A program made the translations under genes and the position numbers. Below are positions 48,740 through 58,500 of a stretch of 64,000 nucleotides of DNA, one piece after another. The DNA is from a bacterium (lineage in GTDB: Bacteria; Electryoneota; RPQS01). The notes under the pieces were generated by a model, which was given only the letters and a program-made list of their open reading frames with translations, did not search any database and was not told the origin of the DNA. Within the stretch, counting starts at the first letter, position 1. Every line of letters starts with the position of its first letter. The DNA lies in NCBI GenBank assembly GCA_016702305.1, contig JADJEH010000001.1, positions 248,001-312,000 of the forward strand, written 5' to 3'.

Positions 48740-49494
48740 GGCAGGAGGGAGGTTGAAGTACTCACGAGTGTTATTGCTATCGAACCTAAAAGGGCCACGA
48801 ATCCCGCGGTCAACGTGCTCATCCGGGAGTACGCCGCCACCAGCATGACCAGAAATCCCACGCCAAACTGCAAACCGCTCGGCACGCCATGCGGCAGGAT
48901 GCGGCCAAACGACGAGCCGATCACCAGCAGGGCAGCCGCAATCCCTATCACCCGCAATCCACGGCGCACGCGCGGCAGAGCAGGGTGGAGGGCCAACTCC
49001 GTGACGCGTTCGCCCAACCGGAAGCCGTGCCCGAATCCCCAAACCCGAAAATACCAAAGCGAGCAATTGTACAACACCAGCATGATCGGCACGGCCCACA
49101 GCCACACCGTCTCCGCAAAATTGCCCGGCAGCAGCAGCAGCGCGACACATAGCGACAAGAGTGCGGGCTTCCAGCGTTCCCAAATGAAACTGTCGCCAAT
49201 CGCACCAAGCGGAGTCGAAATCTGGCGTTTCCAGTCCGCTATCTGAATCACGTCCTCGTCCGTAACCCCTGCGCGCAGCCGCTTGGTGAGCGCGCCCAGC
49301 GCGATACTCGAGAAGGCCGGATGCCCGTTGATGAAACTCGCCGCAGCGCGCGTCTTCGACGCATTGGTCTGACGCAATTCCGGTTTCAAAGACAGCAAAT
49401 AGCCCGGCCCCTGCATCGTCTTGTAGTTCAAGAACAGTTGCAGCGCCAGCGAACGCAACAAAATCGCCGATGTACGCGGAGTCTGCTCATTCAT
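48736..49494 (-). CDS. PTS mannose-family IID component
   Basis: I start at ATG 49494, overlapping the IIC stop by four bases. This gives 252 residues, with the family opening LLRSLALQLFLNYKTMQGPG. INGHPAFSSIALGALTKRL corresponds to the conserved FNTHPxxA-type region. IGDSFIWERWKPALLSLCVA precedes several membrane helices at the C-terminus. IID with IIC forms the sugar channel of mannose-type PTS. The family usually works with IIA and IIB proteins, neither of which is next to it here. Confidence 0.9.
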   Translation of the reverse strand: MNEQTPRTSAILLRSLALQLFLNYKTMQGPGYLLSLKPELRQTNASKTRAAASFINGHPAFSSIALGALTKRLRAGVTDEDVIQIADWKRQISTPLGAIGDSFIWERWKPALLSLCVALLLLPGNFAETVWLWAVPIMLVLYNCSLWYFRVWGFGHGFRLGERVTELALHPALPRVRRGLRVIGIAAALLVIGSSFGRILPHGVPSGLQFGVGFLVMLVAAYSRMSTLTAGFVALLGSIAITLVSTSTSLLP

Positions 49495-50189
49495 GGCAAC
49501 AGAACTCCCAACACTGCGCCGCCAACGATGGCCCACGGCCAATCCTTGCGGGACACCAATTGCAACAGCGCCGCTGCCGCACCGACGCCCAACATACTGG
49601 GCCACATTCCCGCACACAGCACGTCCGTTGCTTGTACAACATTGGCGCCCGGCCCCAGCGCATAAAACTCGCCAAAGTAGAGCCGCAGCAACACGTGTCC
49701 CGTGCCCACGCCCAGCGCCGTGAAAGCCGCTCCGGCCAGCACGTGCACGCCCAGCGCCGTTAGCACCCACGCAGCGCCCGATTTCCCCAGCGCCGAATCA
49801 CTCACGTAGCGTTCCGCCACGCCGTTCATGGTCCTGCGTACTATCGGTGCAAGTTCACGGCCCAGATGCGCAAACACGAGACCCAGCGACATGGCGATCA
49901 GTAGGACAATCCACGCTGGCTCGCCGGTTACTTCCGAGGGCGCCACACTCGCCGCCACAGCCGTGGCGATGATGGCGCCTAAACTGCCTTCACAAAATTT
50001 CGCCGCGCCGATCTGCAAATTGGCCAACCAGATCAACTCAAACAGCACGCCAAAGAACAGCCCAACCTCCGGGCGGTCCACCAGCAATCCGTACAGAACG
50101 CACGCCACAATCGGTTGGCCCAGCAGTGTCTGCCCGATCACCGACGTATCCAAATAGACCACCGCGCCTGCGAGGGCCGGGAACCACAT
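49491..50189 (-). CDS. PTS mannose-family IIC component
   Basis: A 232-residue membrane protein with seven or so helices. It has GAVVYLDTSVIGQTLLGQPI, then LVDRPEVGLFFGVLFELIWL and LQIGAAKFCEGSLGAIIATA. The order and the FFGVLFELIWL...QIG stretch match the sorbose/mannose IIC family (PTS EII-C). It starts three bases after the polyprenyl synthase stop and overlaps IID by four bases. Confidence 0.88.
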   Translation of the reverse strand: MWFPALAGAVVYLDTSVIGQTLLGQPIVACVLYGLLVDRPEVGLFFGVLFELIWLANLQIGAAKFCEGSLGAIIATAVAASVAPSEVTGEPAWIVLLIAMSLGLVFAHLGRELAPIVRRTMNGVAERYVSDSALGKSGAAWVLTALGVHVLAGAAFTALGVGTGHVLLRLYFGEFYALGPGANVVQATDVLCAGMWPSMLGVGAAAALLQLVSRKDWPWAIVGGAVLGVLLP

Positions 50190-50192
50190 GGC

Positions 50193-51284
50193 TTAGAACT
50201 TTCGCTCGATCATAAAAAGTGCCCAATCTGCCAGCCAATCACGATACTGCGTCTGCGGCAGCGGTTCAAGATACTGCATGCCGCGTTCGATGTGTGCGCG
50301 CGCCCGTTGCGCCGTTTCCTCGATGCCGCCCAGTTCTATGAACAGCTTGGTCACTTCGTCAATCTGATCATGCGGAGCGTGCAAGTTACCCAAGGTCGAG
50401 TCAATCAACTTGCGCTGACGCTCGCTGGCTCGCAACCATGACTCGCGCGCGATAATGGTGCGCTTGCCTTCACGGATGTCCGCGCCCACCGGCTTGCCCA
50501 GCAGCTTCTCGTCGCCGATTATCCCCAGAATGTCATCCTGCAATTGAAACGCCGCGCCGCACGCACTGGTAAATTGTTCAAGCGTGCGCACCAGCGGGTG
50601 CTTGAGGTCAGGCGTATTCAGACCAATCGCCGCGCCCGAAGCTCCCGCAAATTCATACAACGCGCCCGTCTTCTTCCACAGCATGTCCTCAATCTGCTCG
50701 CTCGTCAGATTGCCGATGGGTTCCTTGGAGTACTGCACGTCCAGCACTTCGCCCTCGACTAACGTACACAGTACCCGCGTATCGAGCTCGTTGATTAGCG
50801 TCAGCGTCACGTCGGCGGAAATCCCGAACTTCCGCGTGAGTTCGGTCATCAAGCTAATTCCCCAGCCGTGCTGCACGTCGCCCGTCAGCACCGCGATGGA
50901 TATCCCATAGTGGGCGGCGTCACCGTTGTTCCCAAAGCGGGCGATGGTTGAGGGCTTCTTGGCGAACCGCTCATGCACGGTCGGCGAGCCGCGCCGCAGC
51001 GGGTCTCGGTCAATAATATCGTCATGCACCAGCGTCCACGTATGGAAAATCTCCACCGCCGCCGCCGCACTGATCGCCTTCCGCTCGTCGCCGCCCACTG
51101 CGCCGCAGCAGAACAGCATTACAGCAGGCCGCAAGCGCTTGCCACCCGACTCAAAGTAGCACGTCACGGCCTCCCGGATATCTTCCGGCGAGAACAAATC
51201 CACATAGCGCGGCGATAGCACATAGTCCTGCACCCACGCTACCCGCTCCTCAATCGCACCAAACAGCCGGTCTGACACCCGCAT
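50193..51284 (-). CDS. Polyprenyl (geranylgeranyl/farnesyl-type) diphosphate synthase
   Basis: An all-helical trans-prenyltransferase of 363 residues, joining isopentenyl diphosphate units. It has SGGKRLRPAVMLFCCGAVGG, the first Asp-rich motif in TLVHDDIIDRDPLRRGSPTV, and the second in QLQDDILGIIGDEKLLGKPV, followed by GADIREGKRTI. Product length cannot be fixed from these motifs. It is the first gene of the long minus-strand run. It lies three bases before PTS IIC, which is an odd partnership. Confidence 0.92.
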   Translation of the reverse strand: MRVSDRLFGAIEERVAWVQDYVLSPRYVDLFSPEDIREAVTCYFESGGKRLRPAVMLFCCGAVGGDERKAISAAAAVEIFHTWTLVHDDIIDRDPLRRGSPTVHERFAKKPSTIARFGNNGDAAHYGISIAVLTGDVQHGWGISLMTELTRKFGISADVTLTLINELDTRVLCTLVEGEVLDVQYSKEPIGNLTSEQIEDMLWKKTGALYEFAGASGAAIGLNTPDLKHPLVRTLEQFTSACGAAFQLQDDILGIIGDEKLLGKPVGADIREGKRTIIARESWLRASERQRKLIDSTLGNLHAPHDQIDEVTKLFIELGGIEETAQRARAHIERGMQYLEPLPQTQYRDWLADWALFMIERKF

Positions 51285-51319
51285 CTCCGAAGTAGTTACG
51301 TCATTCTATAAAAAAACAA

Positions 51320-51342
51320 AGGCTTGGGAACAACCCAAGCCT
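51320..51342 (-). terminator. Terminator between two minus-strand runs
   Basis: AGGCTTGGG (51320-51328) pairs with CCCAAGCCT (51334-51342), loop of five. On the minus strand it is followed by TTGTTTTTTTATAG, a strong T-run, ending transcription that comes from the tolC side. Confidence 0.88.
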
Positions 51343-51441
51343 ATATAATACGCTAAAATCCAATAACTTGCAACCTTTTTCTCGATCTTGGCCTCCTTCG
51401 CCCGCCTCGGGCCGAGCGGCGCCCGGTTCGCCCAAAACAAG

Positions 51442-51466
51442 CGCGGCGACTCAGGGAGTCGCCGCG
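51442..51466 (-). terminator. GC-rich hairpin just after tolC
   Basis: CGCGGCGACTC (51442-51452) pairs with GAGTCGCCGCG (51456-51466) around a three-base loop. On the minus strand CTTGTTTTGG follows. It lies 33 bases after the tolC stop and makes a tandem terminator with the one at 51320. Confidence 0.75.
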
Positions 51467-51498
51467 GCTTCTAAACATCAGCAATCTGGTGACCGACT

Positions 51499-52917
51499 CT
51501 ACCGCAACGACTTCCCCACGGCCAGCTCGAGTGCAATCAGGCTCGACTGGTACTCAAGTTCCTTGGATAAGTGGTCGGTCTCCGCGCGTTCATAGGTGAC
51601 CTGCGCATCCCGCAGCGACAGTGCCGACGTCGCTCCAAGACGATAACGTTCGCGCTCAAGTTCCAGCGTCCGGTTCGCCAACTCGCGGTTGCGGTTGGTC
51701 GTCTGCATCTGGTCAAAGGCCGTCGCTAAGTTACGATAGGCCTCGCGCACGCCGCGATCCACCGACAGCTTCAACTCCCGTTCAGTCTCCTCCGCACGCC
51801 GCAAATCCACCCGCTTCGAGGCTACGTCGAATTCGCGCGCGAAACCGTCGAACAGGTTCCAACTCAAACTTGCATAATACGTCGTGTTGCGGTTGCGCGG
51901 ACTAAGCGTGAAAGCCTGGTCTGCGCCCGACTGCTCGCTCGCGGCGCGCTGTGCTCCAACCCCGATGCGCGGCAAATACCCGCCTTTGGCATACTGCACA
52001 TTGTCCTTGGCCTGCTTCACCCGCAGCATGGCGATCTCAAGGTCCGTGCGATTCCGCCAAGCCTGCTCCAGCAGGTTATCAACTTCGAACTGATACGGAG
52101 TCAACCCGCCGCCGCTCTCCAGCGGGAACCGGCTGCGCAAATCAATACCCAGCGTCTGGTTTAACTCCTCGCGCCGCTTCTCCAATTCGCGCTCTGAACT
52201 GGCAATCGTATTCTCCGCCGTGCCCAGTTCGATTTCCGCCTGCAACACGTCAAGCTCCGTCACGGCGCCGACTTCGTATCGCGCCTTAGCCAGATCAAAG
52301 GCATCCTTGCGCTGGTCGCGCAGTCGCTTGTTTAGCGCTACGACCTTCTCCAGTGTCAAGACGCCCACGGTCTGCTGGGCCAGAGTGCGCGTCAGAGTCT
52401 TATGCGCCTCTTCGACGGATAGCGTGTTGATCTTCTTCTGGGACTGCGCGATGCGATACAGGAATACCCGCTGACCGCCCTCAAACAACGACAGGTTGGC
52501 ATTCAATGACCACGAATTCGAACGAGACTTGCCCTCGTTCGGCTGTTGTGTCACCGTGATCGTGTCCAGCACCAGATTCCCCTGATCGTCCGGTACGATC
52601 ACGACGTCTTCAAACGTCACGGGCAGCGACGAAACACTCCCGTCCGGATTGACAAACGTGCGATTCTCGAACTGTGATTCCGAGAAATTCATCCCCAAGG
52701 AGACCGACGGCAAAAACCGACCGATCGCCGCCAGGTCACCGATGCGGTTGAGCTTCAGATTCAGTTTCGACAGCCGCACCTGTGGATTGTTCTCCAATCC
52801 GATCCGCACCAGCGAATCCAGCGAAAGCGGCGTCGTACTGTTGATCAGCGGCCCCTCGGCACGCGCCATCCCCGACATAATACCCCAAACCACGACCCAC
52901 CAAATGGCCTTCTGCAC
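51499..52917 (-). CDS. TolC-family outer-membrane efflux protein
   Basis: A 472-residue outer-membrane channel protein. The signal peptide runs to about residue 20 (AIWWVVVWGIMSGMARA). It has two TolC-type repeats of long helices, for example ENNPQVRLSKLNLKLNRIGD, and RKDAFDLAKARYEVGAVTEL followed by DVLQAEIELGTAENTIAS. The second repeat has ANRTLELERERYRLGATSAL then SLRDAQVTYERAETDHL. The RYxxGAxxxLxxxDAQ pattern occurs twice, as is usual. It would serve a tripartite exporter or type I secretion. No partner pump is in the window. It follows the cca gene by two bases. Confidence 0.9.
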   Translation of the reverse strand: MQKAIWWVVVWGIMSGMARAEGPLINSTTPLSLDSLVRIGLENNPQVRLSKLNLKLNRIGDLAAIGRFLPSVSLGMNFSESQFENRTFVNPDGSVSSLPVTFEDVVIVPDDQGNLVLDTITVTQQPNEGKSRSNSWSLNANLSLFEGGQRVFLYRIAQSQKKINTLSVEEAHKTLTRTLAQQTVGVLTLEKVVALNKRLRDQRKDAFDLAKARYEVGAVTELDVLQAEIELGTAENTIASSERELEKRREELNQTLGIDLRSRFPLESGGGLTPYQFEVDNLLEQAWRNRTDLEIAMLRVKQAKDNVQYAKGGYLPRIGVGAQRAASEQSGADQAFTLSPRNRNTTYYASLSWNLFDGFAREFDVASKRVDLRRAEETERELKLSVDRGVREAYRNLATAFDQMQTTNRNRELANRTLELERERYRLGATSALSLRDAQVTYERAETDHLSKELEYQSSLIALELAVGKSLR

Positions 52918-52919
52918 GC

Positions 52920-54341
52920 CTAATTCTCCAGGTACTGAGCTTTGATTTCCAGTAGATACGCGAGCACTGCGTCGTGCTCATTGGCGACCCGACCGTCGAG
53001 AATCGCCTCCTCAAGGGCCGTCTTAATCTTTCCGACTAACGGACCGGGTGAGAGGTTGCAAATCTGCATGATCTCCTCGCCGCGGACCGGACTTTGAAAT
53101 GCCCGAAGCTGATCCCCCTCAATTACCTCCGCAATACGCGTCGTGAGCTGCTCAAAGTGGTTGAGGTAGCGCTTGACTTTCTTGGGGTTAGCCGATGTAA
53201 TATCGGCCTTACACAAGAGCATCAAATCGCCCAAATCCTCCCCGGCATCCACAATCAACCGCCGCACCGCCGAATCCGTGACCTCCTCCCGGGTCAGATT
53301 GATCGGGCGCATATGCAAGGCCGTCATCTTCATCAACTTGGCCGCCGTCTTCTCGGGCAGCTTCAGCCGCCGACTGATCGGCTTGAGCATGCGACTGCCA
53401 ACATCCTCGTGCCCGTGAAAAGTCCAGCCTAAGTCCGGGAAAAACCGTTTGGTGCGCGGTTTGGCAATGTCGTGCACCAGCGCGGCCAGCCGCATGACCG
53501 GGTCCTCCGTAAGCTCGGCCAACTTGTCCACTACCAGCAGCGTATGGTCGAACACGTCCTTGTGGTGGTGCTGCCCAATCTGTTCGACCCCCGCAAGCTC
53601 CGCAATCTCCTTGAACACCAGCCGCATCACCCCTGTTTCCTGCATCAGCCGCAGACCAATCGAGGGCTTGCGTGCCGACATCAGTTTCAGCAGCTCGTCG
53701 GTGATACGCTCCTGACTGACAATATCGAGGCGGGATGCCATGGTCCGGCATGCAGCGAGCGTCGCCGGATCGAGCTGAAACTCCAACTGTGCGGCAAACC
53801 GCAGCGCCCGCATGATCCGCAGTGGATCTTCCGAGAACGTCTGTTCCGGCTCCTTCGGCGTGCGCAGAAGTTTGCGTTGCAGATCACCCATGCCGTCGTA
53901 GTGATCCACAAGTTCGCCGTAGCGTACGTCGTTTAAGCACGCCGCCAGCGCATTCACCGTGAAATCCCGCCGCGCCAGGTCATCGTCGAGCGCGCCTTCC
54001 CACACCTTGGGCTTGCGCGACTGCGATTCGTACGACTCCGCGCGCGCCGTCACAAAATCCAACTGAAAACCGCGATAGGGCACCATCGCCGTGCCAAAGC
54101 GTTCAAACAGCACCGGATTCCGAGCACCCAGGGAATCGGCAACAATTCGCGCAAAGGCGACCGCATCGCCGATGACTGTGAAGTCAATATCCTTGACTTT
54201 TTTGCCTAAAAGCCGGTCGCGCACGAAGCCGCCAACTGCGTAGAGTTCTATACCCTGCGCATCGGCCAATCTCCCAAGCCGTTCAAGCACTGCCGACTCA
54301 CCGCGCTTCAGAACCCGTTTGTTCGTTGTCCGCGAGGTCAT
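52920..54341 (-). CDS. cca: CCA-adding enzyme / poly(A) polymerase family with HD domain
   Basis: A 473-residue class II nucleotidyltransferase. The catalytic head has YAVGGFVRDRLLGKKVKDID then FTVIGD, with the GG and DxD motifs, followed by ARRDFTVNALA and SEDPLRIMRALRFAAQLEF. An HD domain follows (HHHKDVFDHTLLVVDKLAEL, LAALVHDIAKPRTK, FHGHEDVGSRM). A CCA-adding role fits well, because neither tRNA in the window encodes its own CCA end. Poly(A) polymerase activity cannot be excluded by sequence. It overlaps the TPR gene by four bases. Confidence 0.88.
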   Translation of the reverse strand: MTSRTTNKRVLKRGESAVLERLGRLADAQGIELYAVGGFVRDRLLGKKVKDIDFTVIGDAVAFARIVADSLGARNPVLFERFGTAMVPYRGFQLDFVTARAESYESQSRKPKVWEGALDDDLARRDFTVNALAACLNDVRYGELVDHYDGMGDLQRKLLRTPKEPEQTFSEDPLRIMRALRFAAQLEFQLDPATLAACRTMASRLDIVSQERITDELLKLMSARKPSIGLRLMQETGVMRLVFKEIAELAGVEQIGQHHHKDVFDHTLLVVDKLAELTEDPVMRLAALVHDIAKPRTKRFFPDLGWTFHGHEDVGSRMLKPISRRLKLPEKTAAKLMKMTALHMRPINLTREEVTDSAVRRLIVDAGEDLGDLMLLCKADITSANPKKVKRYLNHFEQLTTRIAEVIEGDQLRAFQSPVRGEEIMQICNLSPGPLVGKIKTALEEAILDGRVANEHDAVLAYLLEIKAQYLEN

Positions 54342-55384
54342 TGGCGCCGCTCCAACCGATCGCTCAGCACTTGCAGCGTCGCTGTGCGCCGCTCCCGCGC
54401 ATATGGCGTCGTCGGGACAGCCAAGCCCAGCTCAGCATAGGAGCGCGCTGCCGTCGAATCACCCAGCATGTCCGAGCATTCCATCAAACTACGGTAGAGT
54501 CCGATCACTTCGTATCCGTTTTGATTCTCAAGTTGCCTATAGGAATTGAGCAGAATCGTCGCCGTGCCCCGCGCTGCGTCCCACTGTTCCGTGCGCTTCT
54601 CTAAGGCCAGCTTGGGCATCAGAAATGTCCGACTTTCGGGGAATCGCGCCAGCCCCGCCCGCACCATGCTGTCGGCCGTCGCCCAGTTCTTCTCATCCAA
54701 CGCCAGCCAAACCATGGCGCTCATCGCCGGGAAGCGGGAAAACGCCGACCTCTGCATGCCGGTCACCAGATCATTCCATCCCGCTCGTTTCGACGGCACA
54801 CCGGGCAGCCAGCGCAGAAATCCCAAATTACTCGCCGCCGCATAACGATAGGCCCCGCGGCCAACGTAGGCATCATAAAAGCCCGTGTCGAGTTTGATCG
54901 CGTGGTCGAAATGCCGCCGCGATGTCATCAGCCGGACGACACCCTCGACCGTCTTGCCCTGCCTGTGCCGCGTTAGCCCCGAAACCGAGTAGGCCGAGCC
55001 GGTCAGGAACTCGCGCTCTGCTGCTGAACTGTCTGGCGCGCGCCGTTCCCAGGCACCGCATAATTCCAAACACCGTTCGACGCGCCGCTCAAGTTCGCCT
55101 GTGCCTGTCGTGTCTTCATAATCGCAAAGCTGTGCGTAGATCACGCTCGCCCATGCATACTCGACGGCAGGATGCCCCGGCCAATCCTCGGCAAGAACCG
55201 CACAGAGCGACTCTGCCTCCGCATAATGCTGGCCCAGCAGGGTGTCAAACAGCGCAACGTATGCGCTCAACGGCGACGCGCTGAAACGCTCCGCTGGTTC
55301 GCATTCGGCACGGTCTAACACACCGAAGAGGCAAACAGCAGCCAAGATAATTCGGGTCCGATACGGAATCAATGGGCTATTCAC
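54338..55384 (-). CDS. Exported TPR-like protein of unknown function
   Basis: From GTG 55384 the 348-residue product has a signal peptide (RTRIILAAVCLFGVLDRAEC) and then a helical, TPR-like solenoid. Segments include LFDTLLGQHYAEAESLCAVL, LTGSAYSVSGLTRHRQGKTV, MVWLALDEKNWATADSMVRA and YRSLMECSDMLGDSTAARSY. A family sentence, YDAYVGRGAYRYAAASNLGF with LRWLPG, is seen in predicted periplasmic TPR proteins, but I cannot assign a function. It is the first gene of the run leading to cca and tolC. Confidence 0.75.
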   Translation of the reverse strand: MNSPLIPYRTRIILAAVCLFGVLDRAECEPAERFSASPLSAYVALFDTLLGQHYAEAESLCAVLAEDWPGHPAVEYAWASVIYAQLCDYEDTTGTGELERRVERCLELCGAWERRAPDSSAAEREFLTGSAYSVSGLTRHRQGKTVEGVVRLMTSRRHFDHAIKLDTGFYDAYVGRGAYRYAAASNLGFLRWLPGVPSKRAGWNDLVTGMQRSAFSRFPAMSAMVWLALDEKNWATADSMVRAGLARFPESRTFLMPKLALEKRTEQWDAARGTATILLNSYRQLENQNGYEVIGLYRSLMECSDMLGDSTAARSYAELGLAVPTTPYARERRTATLQVLSDRLERRQ

Positions 55385-55527
55385 AAAGATTTCAATAGCT
55401 TTGACAGCCTGAAGTTACGACTATTCCAACAAAAAGCAAATCCACGATACATCTGCAAAGTGTAACAATCCCTTCGCACGTGTGGAGTTACGGCCGCAAA
55501 TTTACTATATTTTAGGGATTTCTTGGG

Positions 55528-58500
55528 ATGCGAACGAAAAGGATGAATGTGTTGCGGATGACGCTGTTGCGACGACTCGGGATGACACTCTCCCTGGCCT
55601 GCTGGTCTCTTGCCGCGCCGTGGGTGCTCGCGGGGCCGGTGGCTCCGGGCGAGCTGTTCCTGGTCGTGCTGCGGACCGATTCCGCTTCGATTCCCAGCCT
55701 CCGCGCCCAGTCCGGGCGCGGCCTCTCCGTCCGCAGCACCCATAAGTTGGCCCTCGATGCCGCTCGGGACTATGCCGCCCAATCGCAACCTAAGTTGCTG
55801 TCCCGCCTGGCAGATCTCGAAGCGACCGGCAAGCTCAATATCGAGCGTCGTTTCTGGGTCGCTAATGTTATCGCCGTTCGCTGCAGGGCGGACCTTTTGC
55901 CGTTGCTCGAATCTTGGCCCGAGGTGCTGCGCGTCGTCCCCAACGGCATGATCGCCACTCTGCCCTCCGTCGAGCCGATCCGAGAAGACCAAGGCCGCGA
56001 TCCCTTGGATGATATCGGCGCGTCTGCCGCCCTTACCGAAATCCGGGCGCCCGAGGCCTGGGCACTTGGACTTACGGGCGTGGGTGTGTTATTGGCCAAT
56101 TTTGACTCCGGTGTCAACGGGTCCCATCCCGGCCTGTCGCCCCGCTGGCGCGGCAATCAAGGCTACCCAGCCGCGCAATGCTGGTTTGACCTGGTCGAAC
56201 CGATAACCCAAACCCCCGGCGACAACGACGGGCACGGAACACTCACGATGGGGCTCCAGTGCGGCATGTTCAACGGGGACACCGTCGGAGTCGCGTGGAA
56301 CGCCCAATTCATCTCTGCGGCAGTCGCTGAAGGCGGACTGACCTTGATGAACGCCCTTGAGGCGTTCGAATGGGTCATAGATCCCGATGGCAACCCAGCG
56401 ACCTTCGAGGACATGCCCCGCGTGCTCTCGAATTCGTGGGGATCGAGCGGTGGCCAAGACCTCTGCAACTCCGTGTTGCTTCCGGCCCTCGACCTGTGCG
56501 AGGCCGCAGGCATGGCCATCGTCTGGTCGGCCGGCAACGAAGGCCCGGCGTCAGGCACGCTGCGCAGCCCAGCCGTCCGAGCCGATAATCCCGTCTCGGG
56601 GTTCGCGGTTGGAGGATGGGACGGCACACTGGACTCGGTGTGGATTTCATCGAGCCGTGGGCCGACGCCGTGCACTGCAGATTCTATCTTACGCATCAAA
56701 CCCGAACTGGTTGCGCCATCCCGCGACGTTCGGTCTACCTACCTTGGAACTGGTTTCGCGACCAGTAGCGGCACCTCCTTTTCCGCGCCGCTCGCCGCTG
56801 GAACATTGGCCCTGATGATCGAGGCCAATCCGCTCTTGCCGCCGGACTCGCTGCTGGAACTCCTGATGCTAACGGCGGTGGACGTCGCCGAGCCGGGACT
56901 CGATAACAACTCCGGCTACGGTCGGGTAGATGCCCTCATGGCCTGCCAGGCCGCATTGACTGGATTAGGCTGGGTGCGGGGTTCCGTTCGCGATCCCTTT
57001 GGAGCGCCCCTCGCCGCAAGCCTCCAGCTCGTGGATCATCCGCACCGTACTCAAACCGATGCGCTGGGCGAATTTGCGCTCGCCCATCCGGCCTGGACGC
57101 CGATTACCCTGCAAGTCGTTGCCACCGGCTATCAGCCGCAGACGATCGTGACCTCAGTCTCGCCGCAGGGAACAACCTACCTTGACCTCGTTCTCCAGCC
57201 AACCCAGCAGGGAATTCTCACCGGCAATGTCATTGACTGCCGCGGACTGCCCGCCAACGGGGCCTTTGTCTCGCTCCTTGGGGAGATGATCTCCCCGACG
57301 TTGACCGATGCCAACGGACGTTTCCTGCTGACGCTTAATCCCGGCACGTATGTCGTGGCCTGCTCGAGTGCGACGTGTGACCAAACCACAATCCCCGACG
57401 TGCAGATCATAGCCGGCGCGATCACTGATATCGAGATCATTTTGCCGCTCAATCCGGCTTTTCTGTGCTCGGATGCCGATCCGTTCGGTTACTACATGTG
57501 CGATAACAATGATCCCGGCGGTCCTACCACGACCTACTTGTCCGTAGATCCCGCACTCGGCGGTCGCGGCGTAATTCACAATCTGGCCGACGATGGCACC
57601 ACTTCCTTGGCGCTCCCGTTCCCAGTGCGCTTCTACGGCACAGATTATCAGCGGCTCTATGTCAATACCAACGGTATTCTGAGCTTCTTGCGCTCCGCTA
57701 CCGCGTTTAACAATCTGGCCCTGCCCTATAATCTCACGCCCGCGCTCTTCCCCTTCTGGGATGACCTTAGCGATAACCTCGGCGGCAATATTCTGTCCGA
57801 CTATGATCCCGCCCAAGGGACCTACACTGTCGAGTGGGCCAATGTCCCTTATTACGTTAACGTTCCGCCCCCGCTCGACAGCCTGAGTTTTCAAGTCGTC
57901 TTCTACGACCCCGCGGTTCGCCCCTCCACCAGCGGAAACTCCGTGATTGAGTTCCGCTACGGAAACGTGCCGCTCAATAGCGGCGCAACGATTGGCATTG
58001 ACCGCGCCGCGGGCGGCGGTTTTGTGCGCTATGGTTACAACGGCCAATGGGAGACGCACGCGGTACCCGTCGGCCAGAACGTCACCGTGCGCGTGGCGGA
58101 TGATGCACCACAAGCCGGCGTCCCGTCGCTGTCCATCGAGCCCGGCTATCTCGACCTTGCGCTCGCTCCCGGTCAGTCGCTGGATACCGTCATCTTCGTG
58201 CGCAATCTCGGCAGCGCTCCGCTCGCCTATTCGGCGCATACGTCGCCGCCCGCCTCACAACACGTTATCTATCCGTTGATTGAGCCAACGCCCCTCGACT
58301 GGCCGAAGGGCATGGGCCCTGCCCGAGTCGAAGGTCACGATGCGCCGCTGCTCAACTGGACGCCCGATACCAACGGCTATGCGTGGGGCAACTCGCGCAC
58401 CGATACTTCGATTCACTACAGTTTCTTTGACATCAGCGGAATCGGCAACAATCTCGAGTTGACTCGCGATGATACGATCTCATTGCCCCGTCCGCTGCCG

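Noticed and set aside
57154..58239. A 361-codon open frame on the minus strand inside the S8 protease gene
   Set aside because: It has no domain or start-site support and lies wholly opposite a gene with complete catalytic motifs and module repeats.
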